Assembly (NCBI RefSeq): GCF_011742925.1
Contig: NZ_WAEL01000001.1
Location: 372,001 to 436,000 of the forward strand
Direction: 5' to 3'
Source: Fibrivirga algicola
GTDB lineage: Bacteria; Bacteroidota; Bacteroidia; Cytophagales; Spirosomataceae
Length of the DNA: 64,000 nucleotides
The position numbers and the translations under genes were made by a program. This document shows positions 52,337 to 61,391 of this stretch, one piece after another. Below the pieces are notes generated by a model, which worked only from the letters and a program-made list of their open reading frames with translations, was not told the DNA's origin and ran no database searches. The first letter of the stretch is position 1. Every line of letters begins with the position of its first letter.

Positions 52337-53845
52337 ATGCATAAATCCTGTTACTTTCTGGCTGGTGGCCTTGCTACCTTATGGCTAATTTCCTGTGATC
52401 ACCGCGACGGCGACATGGCGCCCCGCACAGAAAATGTTAGCCTGTTCCGCGAACTGGCCTCAGAAGATTTGGGGGGCACGGCTGCTTCTGAAATCTCAGC
52501 CTATGATCCGCTGAGTAAGCGGATATTCACAGTCAATAATGAGACTGTTGCCAAGGTTGAAGTCCTTGAGGTATCATCGACTGGCTTGACTAAGCTGGCA
52601 CCTATTAACGTATCGGCATTGGGCGGTGTAGCCAATAGCGTGGCTGTCAGCAATGGAAAGCTGGCTATTGCCCTCGAAGCAACCAACAAGCAGGCTGCTG
52701 GTAGCGTGCTCATTGTTGATACGCGGAGCCTGGCCGTTGAAAAAACAATTCCTGTGGGGGCACTACCAGACATGGTTACCTATAGCCCCAATGGTCGGTA
52801 TATCGTCACCGCCGACGAAGGTGAACCCAATGCCGGCTATACAATCGATCCAGTAGGGTCAGTATCGATCATTGACGTGTCGAATAACTACAGCGTAAAA
52901 ACGTTGACGTTTGAGGCGTTCGATTCACAAAAGACAACCCTGATGGCCAACGGTTTCCGGTTCTTTGGTCCTAAAGCCACGCTGGCGCAGGATATTGAAC
53001 CTGAATATGTAGCTATCTCACCTGACTCAAGAAAAGCATGGGTTACGCTTCAGGAGAATAACGCCATTGCCGAGATCGATCTGGTAGCGGGCGGAATTCT
53101 GCGTATTGTGCCATTGGGCCTCAAAGACGTGAGCCTGCCCCTCAATGCCATTGACCCGAGCGACCGGGATACTAAGATTGAACTGGCCACCTGGCCGATT
53201 AAAACCTTCTATCTGCCCGACGCCATTGCTCAGTTCCAGGCCAATGGCAACAGCTACCTGATTACAGCTGACGAAGGCGACACCCGCGATTATAGCGGCT
53301 ACAGCGAGGAAGCCCGAATCAGCACACTCACGCTTGACCCCGTTGCGTTCCCAACCGGCGCTACCCTGAAAAATGTAGCTAATCTGGGACGTATGCTGGT
53401 GACTAAGAGCCTGGGTGATACGGATGGTGACGGTGATTATGACGTTCTGTATGGCATTGGTGGTCGCGGATTCAGTATTTTAAGTGCCAGCACAGGCCAA
53501 CGAATTTATTTCTCGGGTAAGACGCTGGAAGAAAAAGTAATTGCGGCGGGATTGTATGATGATACCCGCTCGGACGACAAAGGTGTGGAACCAGAAGGCG
53601 TAACGGTGGGGCTGGTCAATGGCCGACCTATTGCTTTTATTGCCCTGGAACGGGCCGACGCTATTGCCATTTATGACCTAAGTGATCCGACTAATCCAGA
53701 ATTTCGGCAGCTTCTACCTACCGGCGATGCGCCTGAAGGAATTCATTTTGTGCCAGCCAGCAGCAGCCCGACCGGCCGTAGTTTGTTAGTTGTCAGCAGC
53801 GAAGGAGACGGAACGGTGAAAATATACCAGCCCGATTTTCTGTAA
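52337..53845 (+). CDS. Choice-of-anchor I family lipoprotein, beta-propeller
   Basis: From the ATG at 52337 the product is 502 residues, with a lipoprotein leader MHKSCYFLAGGLATLWLISC (lipobox LISC); the frame opens earlier at 52268 without a leader. The mature protein has repeated blades, for example YSPNGRYIVTADEGEPNAG, PEYVAISPDSRKAWVTLQENNAIAEIDL and GDTDGDGDYDVLYGIGGRGFSIL, matching the choice-of-anchor I family related to alkaline phosphatase PhoX-like propellers. Calcium binding is suggested by the DTDGDGD loop. An enzymatic role is not established. Followed by a strong terminator. Confidence 0.85.
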   Translation: MHKSCYFLAGGLATLWLISCDHRDGDMAPRTENVSLFRELASEDLGGTAASEISAYDPLSKRIFTVNNETVAKVEVLEVSSTGLTKLAPINVSALGGVANSVAVSNGKLAIALEATNKQAAGSVLIVDTRSLAVEKTIPVGALPDMVTYSPNGRYIVTADEGEPNAGYTIDPVGSVSIIDVSNNYSVKTLTFEAFDSQKTTLMANGFRFFGPKATLAQDIEPEYVAISPDSRKAWVTLQENNAIAEIDLVAGGILRIVPLGLKDVSLPLNAIDPSDRDTKIELATWPIKTFYLPDAIAQFQANGNSYLITADEGDTRDYSGYSEEARISTLTLDPVAFPTGATLKNVANLGRMLVTKSLGDTDGDGDYDVLYGIGGRGFSILSASTGQRIYFSGKTLEEKVIAAGLYDDTRSDDKGVEPEGVTVGLVNGRPIAFIALERADAIAIYDLSDPTNPEFRQLLPTGDAPEGIHFVPASSSPTGRSLLVVSSEGDGTVKIYQPDFL

Positions 53846-53870
53846 GCATTAGCGCCTGTATCTAGCCCGA

Positions 53871-53898
53871 AGCCGTGCCACTGTGGCGCGGCTTTTTT
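53871..53898 (+). terminator. Intrinsic terminator after the propeller lipoprotein
   Basis: AGCCGTGCCAC pairs with GTGGCGCGGCT (one G-U) around a 2-nt loop, followed by TTTTTT. Confidence 0.8.
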
Positions 53899-54050
53899 AT
53901 GAAAATTGGCTCCTGCTGCACTTTTATGAGCTAAAATTCAAAACAGGCGAACATTTTAGGGATAAGGTTTGCAAATTGACACTTTCGTAGAAAATGAGGT
54001 GCAAAAGGCTATAATTCCTGATTAAATGGCTTTAAATATGAAAATGCGGG

Positions 54051-54058
54051 TAATTTTG
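54051..54058 (+). promoter_or_regulatory. Candidate -7 box of pfkA
   Basis: TAATTTTG matches TAnnTTTG; it lies about 63 nt before the ATG at 54122. No clear -33 TTTG is seen. Confidence 0.35.
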
Positions 54059-54121
54059 CGTGGTTCTTTTCGAGCCTGATCCCTACCTGTTGTTGTTGTT
54101 GACGAAAAAATTGATTTGCGA

Positions 54122-55099
54122 ATGAAACGTATTGCTGTGTTTACCTCCGGGGGTGATGCGCCGGGTATGAACGCCTGTATCCGGGCGGTTGTGCGCGGGG
54201 CCGTTTACCACGGTCTTGAAGTATTTGGCATTCGCCGGGGGTATAATGGAATGATTAATGGCGACATATTCCAGATGACTTCGCACTCGGTGAGCAATAT
54301 TGTTCAGCGAGGTGGTACTATTCTGAAGTCGGCTCGCAGCAAGGAGTTCATGACCCCCGAAGGGCGGCAGAAAGCCTATGACCAGTTGCAAAAATTTGGT
54401 ATCGAAGGGCTGGTCGCCATCGGCGGTAACGGTACGTTTACCGGCGCTACCCTCTTCTTCGATGAGTTTGGTATTCCAACAGTGGGGGCCCCCGGAACCA
54501 TTGATAATGACCTCTACGGCACCGACTATACCATTGGCTTCGATACGGCAGTAAATACGGCCCTGGAAGCGATCGATAAAATTCGCGATACGGCCGATTC
54601 ACACGACCGGATCTTCCTGATCGAAGTAATGGGGCGTGACTCAGGTTATATCGCCATTCAGTCGGGTATTGCCGGCGGTGCCGAACTGGTCATGGTGCCC
54701 GAGGTACTAACGCCGATCTCTGAAGTGGTGAATATTCTGCAACAGGGCTTTACCCGCAGCAAATCATCGTCTATCCTGGTCGTAGCTGAAGGCGAAGAAG
54801 AAGGCAGCGCAAAAGAAGTGGCCGCAAAGATCAGCCAGATGATGGTTGGGCAAGACCTGGACATGCGCGTAACTACACTGGGTCATATTCAGCGTGGGGG
54901 CGTACCCACGGCCTACGACCGCATTCTGGCCAGCCGCCTGGGACTTGGAGCTCTTGAAGGCCTGATGAATGGCGAAAAGAACGTAATGGCAGGGGTGATC
55001 AACAATGAACTGGTCTACACGCCGTTCCGCGATACGATTCGGTTGCCCAAACCAATTAATGAAGACTTACTCAGGATGGTGAAAATCCTGTCAGTATAG
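54122..55099 (+). CDS. pfkA: 6-phosphofructokinase, with Asn replacing the usual Mg-binding Asp
   Basis: From the ATG at 54122 (a TTG two codons earlier is also in frame) the product is 325 residues. PfkA motifs are MKRIAVFTSGGDAPGMNACIRAVVR, PGTIDNDLYGTDYTIGFDTAVNTALEAIDKIRDTADSHDRIFLIEVMGRDSGYIA, and LGHIQRGGVPTAYDR. The catalytic Asp in TIDND and substrate Arg are present. However, the ATP/PPi loop reads AIGGNGTFTGA where most ATP-PfkA have GGDGS, so the Mg-binding Asp is Asn. The residue after the loop is Gly rather than the PPi-type Asp. Phosphoryl donor use therefore needs care. Stop is 8 nt from a palindrome. Confidence 0.93.
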   Translation: MKRIAVFTSGGDAPGMNACIRAVVRGAVYHGLEVFGIRRGYNGMINGDIFQMTSHSVSNIVQRGGTILKSARSKEFMTPEGRQKAYDQLQKFGIEGLVAIGGNGTFTGATLFFDEFGIPTVGAPGTIDNDLYGTDYTIGFDTAVNTALEAIDKIRDTADSHDRIFLIEVMGRDSGYIAIQSGIAGGAELVMVPEVLTPISEVVNILQQGFTRSKSSSILVVAEGEEEGSAKEVAAKISQMMVGQDLDMRVTTLGHIQRGGVPTAYDRILASRLGLGALEGLMNGEKNVMAGVINNELVYTPFRDTIRLPKPINEDLLRMVKILSV

Positions 55100-55106
55100 A
55101 CCGTAA

Positions 55107-55225
55107 GTCTGGAAAGTCATTTCAAACGAATAGTCCTGAGTCTGGAGAGTGTGTTAGGTTTGCTTACGCTTCCCAAAACATACTTTCCAGACTCAGGACT
55201 ATTCGTTTAAAACGACTTTCCAGAC
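55107..55225. repeat. 48-bp palindrome with AGTCTGGAAAGTC-type arms
   Basis: The arms 55107-55154 and 55178-55225 are inverted copies (44 of 48). Each arm repeats the word GTCTGGAAAGTC/GTCTGGAGAGTG. The palindrome fills the gap between the convergent pfkA and DUF5606 genes (7 nt and 2 nt from their stops). Related half-arms occur at about 25503-25565 and 61392-61441. Confidence 0.85.
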
Positions 55226-55227
55226 TA

Positions 55228-55713
55228 CTACTCGGCTGCTTTTTCGTCAGTAGCGGGCTGCTCGCTTGTTGCTTCTTCGGCTACAGGGGCTTCTTCCGGT
55301 TTTTCGAATGCTTCAGGGGCAAACTGACGGAGGATGGTGTACCAGCTGATCAGTTTCCGGATGTCAGTGTCGCGAACGCGCTCACGGTCATAATCGGGTA
55401 GAACCTGCGCCATGAAGTCGGCAAGCTCAGAACCGTCTGCTTTGGCCGTTACAGGTAGTTCATCGCCAAAGGTATCGGCTACCATCATCAGAATGTCGCC
55501 CAGAGGCACCGACTGCTCGTTCTGAGCGGAGTCTGGCCGGTCAACATACATTGAAATGTCGTTGAGTACTGACACGCGGGCCTGAGGGCCCATCATTGTT
55601 TTGGCTTTTTTCGCGTCGAGTGCTTCGACGATCACACCCGAACGACCTGGTTTCAGGATTCGGTACAGGCCGGGATAACCCGAAATATTGGCAATAGTTT
55701 TTAGTGCTTCCAT
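55228..55713 (-). CDS. DUF5606 family protein
   Basis: From the ATG at 55713 (the frame opens four codons earlier) the product is 161 residues. It starts MEALKTIANISGYPGLYRILKPGRSGVIVEALD, the hallmark of DUF5606, a small protein conserved in Cytophagales, and ends in an acidic Glu/Ala/Pro-rich tail (EKPEEAPVAEEATSEQPATDEKAAE). No catalytic motif. It is probably a cytoplasmic accessory protein of unknown role. Convergent with pfkA, and same strand as engB. Confidence 0.85.
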   Translation of the reverse strand: MEALKTIANISGYPGLYRILKPGRSGVIVEALDAKKAKTMMGPQARVSVLNDISMYVDRPDSAQNEQSVPLGDILMMVADTFGDELPVTAKADGSELADFMAQVLPDYDRERVRDTDIRKLISWYTILRQFAPEAFEKPEEAPVAEEATSEQPATDEKAAE

Positions 55714-55807
55714 ACGTAGCGGCAAAGGTAAGGCTTTATTAGATACTGGCTATTGCGCGTTGGCTATTGGCAGGTGGATCTGTAACCCATTCAAGAGGGA
55801 CCGATAG

Positions 55808-56446
55808 TTAAACTTTCTTGATGGTGGGGTTGAGCGTCCATTCCCCGTTCAACTCGTCGATGTAATCGAGAATCTCGTCGCGACCTTCACCACTTATTGC
55901 TGAGGTGACAAAATAGAGGGGAAACGTGTCGAAAATTTCGGCCATGGCTTCGCGGTAAGCATCCAGAGCCAACTGACGGCCACCCGATTTTATTTTTTCG
56001 GTCTTGGTAAACACCATGGCGAAAGGTAATTCCTGCTCGCCGAGACGGGTCATGAAGTCCAGATCAATCTTCTGCGGTGGAATCCGCATGTCGATCAACA
56101 CGAAAATACATTGCAGGTTGGAACGGCTGGTGAGGTAACCGGTGATGATCGACGCAAACTGTTCGCGGATCGACTTAGGCACTTTGGCAAAGCCGAAACC
56201 GGGTAAATCCACTAAGTACCAAGGCGTTTCGCCTTTCAGGTCGTTGATTTTGAAGTGGTTGATGAGCTGCGTTTTGCCCGGCTTACCTGACGTTTTGGCC
56301 AGATCGGGGCGCTGTACAAGTCGGTTAATCAACGACGATTTCCCTACGTTCGACCGGCCAATGAAGGCATACTCCGGGCGGTCGGGTTTGGGGCATTTGG
56401 CAGGGTCTGTATTACTGATAACGAACTCGGCCTGATGAATTTTCAT
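55808..56446 (-). CDS. engB: Ribosome-biogenesis GTPase EngB (YsxC)
   Basis: The 212-residue protein has G1 AFIGRSNVGKSSLINR (about 27-42), G2 GKPGKTQLIN, G3 WYLVDLPGFGFAKV, and the G4 region VFTKTEK, where family members usually show TKxD; here the last residue is Glu. EngB acts in late 50S assembly. The last helix carries ISGEGRDEILDYIDEL. Length is normal for the family. The next gene upstream (ThiF-rhodanese) starts at 57751, and 165 nt separate it from engB. Confidence 0.95.
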   Translation of the reverse strand: MKIHQAEFVISNTDPAKCPKPDRPEYAFIGRSNVGKSSLINRLVQRPDLAKTSGKPGKTQLINHFKINDLKGETPWYLVDLPGFGFAKVPKSIREQFASIITGYLTSRSNLQCIFVLIDMRIPPQKIDLDFMTRLGEQELPFAMVFTKTEKIKSGGRQLALDAYREAMAEIFDTFPLYFVTSAISGEGRDEILDYIDELNGEWTLNPTIKKV

Positions 56447-56611
56447 AGAGATGACGACTTACTGGAACGCACAAAGGTACGACGGATTAGACGCTGGATG
56501 TGTACCATAGAGCCAAGTCCGCGTTTTACAGGATAGGTACAGCCCTGATTTCCCTGGCAGTAGCGCGTTTCAACGGCAAACGGGGGAAACTTAAGGCCAG
56601 GTTTACCAAGT

Positions 56612-57751
56612 CTAATACGTGGCCATTTCGGGTTCAATCTGCTGTGCCCAGGCGTTGATGCCGCCCTCAAGGTTGTACAGGTTTGTGTAGCCGCCCTGCG
56701 TGTAGAGGTAATTGGCAACGTTGGCCGAGCGAATGCCGTGGTGGCAGTAAATCACTACGGGTACGTCGGTTGGAATGCGCTTGCGGTCGGCAGCGGCGGT
56801 AGCGGCAATCATTCCCACTGGAATGAGTACGGCTCCGTCGAGGTGACAGAGATCGTATTCTTCGCGTTCGCGTACATCGAGGAGGAAGATCGACTCGCCC
56901 TGCTCCAACCGATCGGCAAGCGAGCGGGCCGTAATCTTTTTGGGTGCTTCGCCCGCCTTGCTCTCCGGCTTCTGCCGATCAGCAATGCCCTGACGGGCCA
57001 TCTCGACAGCATCAGCGCGGCGGCGAATCCGAATTGTCCGGCTGGTGTGGCTGAGCAAGTCAGTCATCAACAGCTTGTCGGTCAGCGGCTCGCCAATGCC
57101 GGTCAACAGCTTTAATACTTCGGTAGCTTGGTATGTGCCTATTACGCCCGGCAGGACACCCAGAACGCCTGTTTCGGCGCAGTTGGGTATTTCCATCTGG
57201 CTGGGGTTCTCCGGAAAGACGCACCGATATGTCGGGCCGCGCTGCCCGTCGGCCAGTTCGGCGTTGAAGATGGCTACCTGCCCTTCAAACCGGTGAATGG
57301 CACCGTACACAAAAGGTTTGTTCAGGGTCACGCACCAGTCGTTGACCAGGTAACGAACGCTGAAATTATCGGTGCAGTCGACTACCACGTCGTAGGCGTC
57401 GATCAGGGCGCGGGCGTTGGTGGAGTCGAGTGCCTGTGCGTGGGTATCAAAACGCAGGTCGGGATTGAGGCGTTGCAGGTGCGCTACGGCCGCCTTTGCT
57501 TTTGACTGACCTACATCGCTGGTCGTATACAGTACTTGTCGCTGAAGATTACTTAAGTCTACTATGTCGGGGTCTACTACGCCGATTCGACCCACGCCGG
57601 CCGCAGCCAGATAAAGCAGTACAGGGCATCCGAGCCCACCGGCTCCTACCACCAGCACGCGTGATTTTTTAATGGTCAACTGACCATTTAAGCCCCATTC
57701 GGGGAGATTCAGATGCTTCTGATAGCGTGTTTGTTCAGATGGCGTTAGCAT
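56612..57751 (-). CDS. ThiF/MoeB-type adenylyltransferase fused to rhodanese
   Basis: The 379-residue protein has an E1-like ATP-binding domain (RVLVVGAGGLGCPVLLYLAAAGVGRIGVVDPDIVDLSNLQRQVLY, about 30-75). It also has CAETGVLGVLPGVIGTYQATE with the family Cys, and a rhodanese domain (about 260-379) with active-site loop YCHHGIRSANVA. MoeB normally binds zinc through two Cys pairs; here PTYRCVFPE has only one of the first pair and the second pair is missing, so zinc may be lost. The role is sulfur activation for molybdopterin or thiamine, or a MOCS3-like relay. No partner (MoaD or ThiS) is adjacent. Confidence 0.87.
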   Translation of the reverse strand: MLTPSEQTRYQKHLNLPEWGLNGQLTIKKSRVLVVGAGGLGCPVLLYLAAAGVGRIGVVDPDIVDLSNLQRQVLYTTSDVGQSKAKAAVAHLQRLNPDLRFDTHAQALDSTNARALIDAYDVVVDCTDNFSVRYLVNDWCVTLNKPFVYGAIHRFEGQVAIFNAELADGQRGPTYRCVFPENPSQMEIPNCAETGVLGVLPGVIGTYQATEVLKLLTGIGEPLTDKLLMTDLLSHTSRTIRIRRRADAVEMARQGIADRQKPESKAGEAPKKITARSLADRLEQGESIFLLDVREREEYDLCHLDGAVLIPVGMIAATAAADRKRIPTDVPVVIYCHHGIRSANVANYLYTQGGYTNLYNLEGGINAWAQQIEPEMATY

Positions 57752-57980
57752 GGGGTCGGCGCGGTAGTACAGGCTATTTAATGAACGTAATAGAGACCCT
57801 GTTTTTGTTAGGTTTAGTGATAAAAAAACTAAAAATAAGTTGGTTCAATATAGAGGGTAGATCGACTACAAATTTTAGGGATAGGTAGCTCTACCCTACA
57901 AGTCCCGTATGGAAGTACGGAGAATAGGTGCGCAACGTTGCCCAGCCGGGAAAAAAGCGGTAACGTACCCTGGTAGCCAC

Positions 57981-59222
57981 TCACCGCAGACGCCGTAAGC
58001 CCCGAGCAATTGCTTTCGCCATCTTTTTTCGGAAAGCAGGATCAACGATCAGGGCTTCATCAATGGCATTACTTAAGAACGGCCCTTCAACCAGTAAGTT
58101 AGGGTAGTCGGTAGGGCTGTTGAAGAAAAAATTGAAATGCCCAACGTTCCCGAATTCTGAAACGGGCAGGCGATTTAGTAACTCCGTCAGTACCGCCTGG
58201 CTCCACGGCCGGAAACCAACGTGTTTATAGTACGTGCTCACGCCCCTCACTTTTGCACTGCCCGAGGAGTTGAAGTGTATGCTCACCAGCAGATTTGGCA
58301 TCAGCTTCCGCATGGTCATAACCCGTTCTACGGTACCTAATGTGGTGTCGGTAGTGCGGAGCATGATAACCCGCGCTCCGGCCCGTTCCAGGTACGTTGC
58401 CAGCCGCTGGGCCACATCGAGCGTCAGGTTCTTTTCCAGCTGCCCCGATTGTTCGCCTTTCGCCCCCGTGTTGCTGCCGCCATGCCCCGCATCGACGGCA
58501 ATGGTCATACCGCGTAACCGCCGACCTTCGGGTGGGCGACGTAGGCGTAGCATCAGCGTTGTCTTCTGGTAATATAGTGAATATCCCCAGTGGGCCGGGC
58601 CGCGTTTTGGGGTACGTAGCGCTATGTAAATTCGAACATGCGCATCCGCGACCTGCTCGAACCAGACCCGCTCAACTGTTTGTACGCTGCGCAACTGCGT
58701 GATCCAGTTGGTGTTGATGGCTGCTCCGAAAACATCCAGCACGATCCGGTCGGGCGCTACCTCTTGTCGGCTCTGGTAGGGCAAGCGGTCGGGCAGACGA
58801 ATGGCTACATAATCGTAGAGGCTGTCGCCCGAAACGGTCCAGTTGCCGGTTAGTAGGGTGGGCGGGGTATTCTGGCGGGCGAGTACGGGAACTGGCCTGG
58901 GTACGTTGATGGAATCGTTGAGGTGGGCTGCTGTGTCAATTACCGGTCGGATCGGTATCGCCCGTACCTGGTCGCTGGGTACGTAGGCGGTTTGGTTGGG
59001 TGCCAGGTACACCCGGTAAAGCTTGTCGCTTATTCCCGTAATATGAAGTACCACTCCCGAATCCAGAGTCTCCCGTTTTGCCCCGCCTAAGCGATCGGTG
59101 CCCGTGCTGTAATACAGGCTGGTCAGTGCAGTCCGGGTACGGGCAGTCAGCAGGGTATCACGTACGGGGGCGGTTTGGGCAAGGGTCGTAAGCGGAAGCA
59201 GGAGGAGGAGCAGTAACTTCAT
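57981..59222 (-). CDS. N-acetylmuramoyl-L-alanine amidase (Amidase_3)
   Basis: From the ATG at 59222 the product is 413 residues with a signal peptide (MKLLLLLLLPLTTLA, then Q). The middle region (about 60-240) holds an SH3-like part and an AMIN-like beta domain (DRIVLDVFGAAINTNWITQLRSVQTVERVWFEQ). The last 180 residues are the zinc amidase: VDAGHGGSNTGAKGEQSGQLEKNLTLDVAQRLA, LVSIHFNSSG (metal His) and LVEGPFLSNAIDEA (Glu). It cleaves the MurNAc-Ala bond, probably in cell separation. It lies between the ThiF gene and the M16 pair on the minus strand. Confidence 0.9.
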   Translation of the reverse strand: MKLLLLLLLPLTTLAQTAPVRDTLLTARTRTALTSLYYSTGTDRLGGAKRETLDSGVVLHITGISDKLYRVYLAPNQTAYVPSDQVRAIPIRPVIDTAAHLNDSINVPRPVPVLARQNTPPTLLTGNWTVSGDSLYDYVAIRLPDRLPYQSRQEVAPDRIVLDVFGAAINTNWITQLRSVQTVERVWFEQVADAHVRIYIALRTPKRGPAHWGYSLYYQKTTLMLRLRRPPEGRRLRGMTIAVDAGHGGSNTGAKGEQSGQLEKNLTLDVAQRLATYLERAGARVIMLRTTDTTLGTVERVMTMRKLMPNLLVSIHFNSSGSAKVRGVSTYYKHVGFRPWSQAVLTELLNRLPVSEFGNVGHFNFFFNSPTDYPNLLVEGPFLSNAIDEALIVDPAFRKKMAKAIARGLRRLR

Positions 59223-59239
59223 AAACGAATGTAAAGACA

Positions 59240-59285
59240 GAGCCACAGAGAACACAAAGAAATGCCTCTGTGCGCCCTGTGGCTC
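59240..59285. repeat. Palindrome with CACAGAG-type arms
   Basis: GAGCCACAG (59240-59248) pairs exactly with CTGTGGCTC (59277-59285), and the arms continue as 9-nt units CACAGAGAA-CACAAAGAA on the left with CTCTGTGCG on the right (16 of 20 overall). It lies 17 nt before the amidase start and 22 nt after the M16 gene stop. Confidence 0.7.
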
Positions 59286-59307
59286 ATTTATTTTTACGCG
59301 ATTGACC

Positions 59308-61383
59308 TTAGTTTACTTTGAAGTCAGCATCGGTCAGACCTTTGTTAACCTCTACCTTATCAACAGTAAGCGTTAGGGTCATCGGACCCATAGGCAGCTT
59401 GGTGATATAGGGAATTTTGACGCCGTTGACTTCTTTGTAGTTTTCGTAAGTCGTCGTTGCGGCAACTTCGCCCTGCGGTCCCTGCTGCATCACTGTCGAC
59501 TGCAATTTTAGACCGGTGTTGGCATCATAATACGTAGTCCAACTGGCCCCGTTGATGCTATTGGTGATTTTGTAGGCGTCTTTACCGTCTATTTTCTCCG
59601 TTCCATCGAGTGTGCTGGTTACCTTATTGGCTGCGTAAGTCAGTTCAGGAAACAGGCTGCCCTGTGCCAGAGACAGATCGGCTTCTTTACCCTCCAGTTT
59701 CGCGGTGTTGCCGCGTAGGGTGCGCGATACTGTCTGTCCATCGCTCACGGTCTTCATCATTTCCGTGCCCATCACTGTCAAGGCCATCGCTGATTTGTTG
59801 GGCGATTTAGCCTTGCGGGTCATGGTCAGCTTATTGCCCTGAACTTCGCCAGTCATGTCAACGGTCATATCCTGAATTTTCATCAGTGCGTCCTTGCCGC
59901 CGATAGCTGCAATGTACTTATCGATCACCTGCTGAGCGTTAAGACCAACGGGCACGGCTTTGGCTGCCTGAGGTGCCGCCACAGGGTTGCCTTTGGCGTC
60001 GAAGTACTCAATCTCGCCAAAGCGTTTCAGTTTGTCAGCAATTTCGCTGGCTTTACCAACAACCACGATGATGGCGTTGTCGGGCTTGATAAACTGCTTC
60101 CCGGCTTTAGCTACATCGGCTTCAGTGATCGCGTCGACATACTTGAGGTAGTTCGGGAAGAAATCCTGCGGCAGGTTGTAGCGGGCCGTGTTGATAGCGA
60201 AGTTGGCGATAGTTTGCGGGTCTTCAAGGGTGAAAATGAAGTTACCACCGAACGCGTTCTTGGTCTGCTTTAGCTCGGCGGCCGTTACAGGCGTGGTGCT
60301 GATGGCCTTCAACTCGTTCATGATCTCGGCCACCGAACTATCAGTTACGGCGTTACGCACGCTGGCACTCGCCCGGAAACGACCAACCAGCCGGTCGCCC
60401 GACAGGTTCGAATAAGCCCCATAAGTATAGCCATGCTTCTCGCGCAGGTTGTTGAACAGGCGCGCCTCACCGCCACCCAGGATGTCGTTCATCACGCTCG
60501 CCAGAATGGTTTCCTGCGAATACGGCTTCAGCGCCACCGGATACACTACGCTAATCACCGACTGTACCGACGAAGGACGATCGACCAGCGCGATCTTAGT
60601 TTTACCGATCGGGGCCGGAGCCGTGTAGGTTGGCTTAGGTACGTCGGCACGCTTCCAGCTACCAAAAGCTTTTTCGACCAGCGTTTTGGCCTGAGCCGGG
60701 GTGATGTCACCCACTACCGCCAGATACCCGATGTTGGGCCGGAAATAGGTGTTGTAGTAGGCTTTTACATCAGCAATGGTCACGTTGTCGACGGTCTCTT
60801 CCGTCTGTTGCTCGCCGTAAGGGTGGTTTTTGCCAAACATCACGATGTTGGCAACCTTGGTGGCGATGGCGTTCGGGTTGTCTTTCTGCGAAGCCAGTCC
60901 CGATTTGGTTTGCTTTTTCAGCTTATCCAGTTCGGCCTGCGGAAATGCCGGATTCAGCACCATGTCCGACATGAGTTCAAACAGCTTACCGACGTTTTTG
61001 CTCAATGAGCGGCCATAAACGCTGGTAGGCGACGCACCGAGGTCAGCCCCGATAAAGTCAACTTCTTCATCGAGTTGCTCTTTGGTGCGGGTCTTGGTGC
61101 CGTTTCGCAACAACTGGCCGGCAAAGCCACTGACGCCCGCTTTGTCGCCTTCAAATAAAGGCTCACGGTCGAGGACGAGGCTCACCGCCACGCTGGGCAG
61201 TTTATGGTTTTCGACCACAAACACCTTCAGGCCGTTGGGCAGCACGAAGGATTCGGGTTTGCCGATCTTGATTTGCGGCGCCGGAGCGTCGGCAGGTAGT
61301 TTGCTCCGATCGAGCGTCTGGGCAAAACCACTGGCCGAAAGACCAAGTAGTGAAAGGCCCAGAAGAGTATGTTTGAATGTCAT
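59308..61383 (-). CDS. M16-family protein without zinc motif, fused to a LolA-like domain
   Basis: From the ATG at 61383 the product is 691 residues with a signal peptide (MTFKHTLLGLSLLGLSASGFA, then Q). Two M16 half-domains fill about 25-470. The first lacks the HxxEH zinc motif, and the second carries the substrate-gripping RLFNNLREKHGYTYGAYS. This is the non-catalytic partner expected beside the catalytic M16 gene upstream on this strand. The C-terminal region (about 490-691, for example AAIGGKDALMKIQDMTVDMTG, and ASWTTYYDANTGLKLQ) resembles an outer-membrane lipoprotein-carrier-like beta fold. The fusion is unusual but seen in the phylum. A degenerate palindrome lies at its start. Confidence 0.87.
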   Translation of the reverse strand: MTFKHTLLGLSLLGLSASGFAQTLDRSKLPADAPAPQIKIGKPESFVLPNGLKVFVVENHKLPSVAVSLVLDREPLFEGDKAGVSGFAGQLLRNGTKTRTKEQLDEEVDFIGADLGASPTSVYGRSLSKNVGKLFELMSDMVLNPAFPQAELDKLKKQTKSGLASQKDNPNAIATKVANIVMFGKNHPYGEQQTEETVDNVTIADVKAYYNTYFRPNIGYLAVVGDITPAQAKTLVEKAFGSWKRADVPKPTYTAPAPIGKTKIALVDRPSSVQSVISVVYPVALKPYSQETILASVMNDILGGGEARLFNNLREKHGYTYGAYSNLSGDRLVGRFRASASVRNAVTDSSVAEIMNELKAISTTPVTAAELKQTKNAFGGNFIFTLEDPQTIANFAINTARYNLPQDFFPNYLKYVDAITEADVAKAGKQFIKPDNAIIVVVGKASEIADKLKRFGEIEYFDAKGNPVAAPQAAKAVPVGLNAQQVIDKYIAAIGGKDALMKIQDMTVDMTGEVQGNKLTMTRKAKSPNKSAMALTVMGTEMMKTVSDGQTVSRTLRGNTAKLEGKEADLSLAQGSLFPELTYAANKVTSTLDGTEKIDGKDAYKITNSINGASWTTYYDANTGLKLQSTVMQQGPQGEVAATTTYENYKEVNGVKIPYITKLPMGPMTLTLTVDKVEVNKGLTDADFKVN

Positions 61384-61391
61384 CTTTGTTG

